Assembly (NCBI GenBank): GCA_949751835.1
Contig: CATKHK010000095.1
Span: forward strand, 1 to 64,000
Direction of reading: 5' to 3'
Origin: Blepharisma japonicum
Lineage: Eukaryota > Ciliophora > Heterotrichea > Heterotrichida > Blepharismidae
Length of the DNA: 64,000 nucleotides
The translations under genes and the position numbers were made by a program. Of the stretch, positions 63,372 to 64,000 are shown in pieces. The notes below the pieces were generated by a model that did not search any database, was not told the DNA's origin, and saw only the letters and a list, made by a program, of their open reading frames with translations. Every line of letters starts with the position of its first letter. Within the stretch, counting starts at the first letter, position 1.

Positions 63372-64000
63372 TTAAAATATGCTGGATTTCTGTAAGTGAA
63401 TTCCCATTCCTTTATAAATTTTTTGTGAGTTAAATAAAGGAGAATATTCAGGCAATGGCTTGAGTTTGAGGTTGGTATAAGAAGCAGAAGATATTGATTT
63501 AGGTGTAGAAAAATGATGATTATGGTAAGAAATAGAACGAGGATGGAAACTTTCTTTGGTTTCTCCTGTGATAGGATTAATCGCTTTTTGGTGACATTTA
63601 TCGTTTCGAGTACTTAAATATACAGATCTTGGAGGAGAAAACTCATTGATTTTTCCAGTTATAGATATTGGTTTTTTATTTCCTAAAGAAAACAGCCTAG
63701 ATCGATTAATTTTGTATTCCTTTATAATCCCTGTTATCGGATCGCGAACTTTATCTCTAATCAAAGTTTTAGAAATAATTAAGCTTCTTTCTGGTCTAAT
63801 TTGAAAAGAATCATAAAGTCTCCTTTTCTTTTCTTTTGCTTTGCTGACTATTTTATCGATTTTATTCCTCATAGCTTTGTTTTTATCTTTTAGTAAAATC
63901 CCGTCTCATGATGCAGCTAAGTTTATTTGGCTTTTGCATTCTTTATATCTGCTCCAATAAGAAGTTTGACTTTTTGACCGTTTTTTGTTAAATCTATGCT
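63372..64000 (-). CDS. Uncharacterised basic protein, 5' end outside window
   Basis: The frame ends at TAA 63372-63374 and is open to the right edge (about 209 codons), with TGA as Trp in A-A-S-W-D-G-I-L-L. The ATG at 63872 is internal: coding-like sequence (Y-W-S-R-Y-K-E-C-K-S-Q-I-N-L) lies upstream of it. Two copies of an (D/N)-P-I-T-G-x-x-K motif occur (D-P-I-T-G-I-I-K-E and N-P-I-T-G-E-T-K-E), with a related S-I-T-G-K-I between them. N-P-I-T-G-E motifs appear in several ciliate and flagellate cytoskeletal proteins. Function unknown. Confidence 0.65.

Noticed and set aside
1-64000. Condylostoma as the source organism
   Set aside because: Condylostoma reads TAA and TAG as Gln inside genes. 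Long conserved genes here (ELP1, IFT140) contain none in frame, so only UGA is reassigned.
1-64000. tRNA genes, rRNA, CRISPR arrays and intact transposons
   Set aside because: I looked for T-loop-like GTTC patterns, long direct repeats and transposase catalytic motifs and found none that holds up by eye.

Overview
The window looks like macronuclear DNA of a heterotrich ciliate, most likely Blepharisma or a close relative. Two things read from the sequence support this. (1) UGA is read as tryptophan. Conserved proteins run on through TGA at positions where the family has Trp: a Nudix G-W-W-L-P stretch at 35919-36896, COX15 V-D-W-K-P, ELP1 at 17785, IFT88 at 58366, and the carboxypeptidase L-N-R-R-W at 34671. 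TAA and TAG act as stops. (2) Sixteen GT...AG introns of only 15 nt (eleven) or 16 nt (five) restore frame in conserved genes. Coding DNA is dense, intergenic spacers are AT-rich and often 8-30 bp, and I see no intact transposon, rRNA, tRNA or CRISPR array.

Layout. 1-5400: partial Ras-like GTPase, two unknown disordered proteins, CNNM-type CBS membrane protein, COX15. 5554-12147: RING-H2 membrane protein, ABCF3/GCN20, long coiled-coil protein, four-pass membrane protein visible only with UGA=Trp. 12148-14994: gene-poor stretch with two copies of a small C2H2 zinc-finger gene, one with a broken frame. 14995-24060: same-strand, tightly packed run of ELP1, HEN1 and a SET methyltransferase, then two reverse-strand genes, one with a Cys-rich zinc module.

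24619-30809: a nucleolin-like RRM protein, then a cluster of three related genes. Two start with a PWWP cassette whose three tiny introns sit at identical codon positions. Two carry a Ulp1/SENP (C48)-like domain in which the catalytic His and Cys are replaced by Tyr and Ser/Thr while the spacing of the triad positions is kept exactly. The third gene ends in a TFIIS central-like domain. This cluster of chromatin reader, helical domain and pseudo-protease is my strongest candidate for something undescribed.

30846-46426: M20 dipeptidase, RBR ubiquitin ligase, cytosolic carboxypeptidase, Nudix-ankyrin protein, malate dehydrogenase, RANBP9/Gid1-like protein, EF-hand proteins, a multi-PHD chromatin protein and a head-to-head micro-ORF. 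46632-52309: a protein with three helix-turn-helix-like repeats, a second nucleolin-like protein, a small secreted acidic protein, an unknown protein and a RING membrane protein. 53337-64000: cyclic-nucleotide-binding K+ channel, MOCS1A, the convergent ciliary pair IFT88 and IFT140, and a partial unknown gene at the right edge.

The window is mostly housekeeping and ciliary genes. Recurrent themes are chromatin and small-RNA biology (HEN1, SET, PWWP cluster, PHD, HTH), ubiquitin (two membrane RINGs, one RBR, one CTLH subunit) and cilia (IFT88, IFT140, cytosolic carboxypeptidase). All calls rest on reading motifs by eye; no alignment or database search was run.
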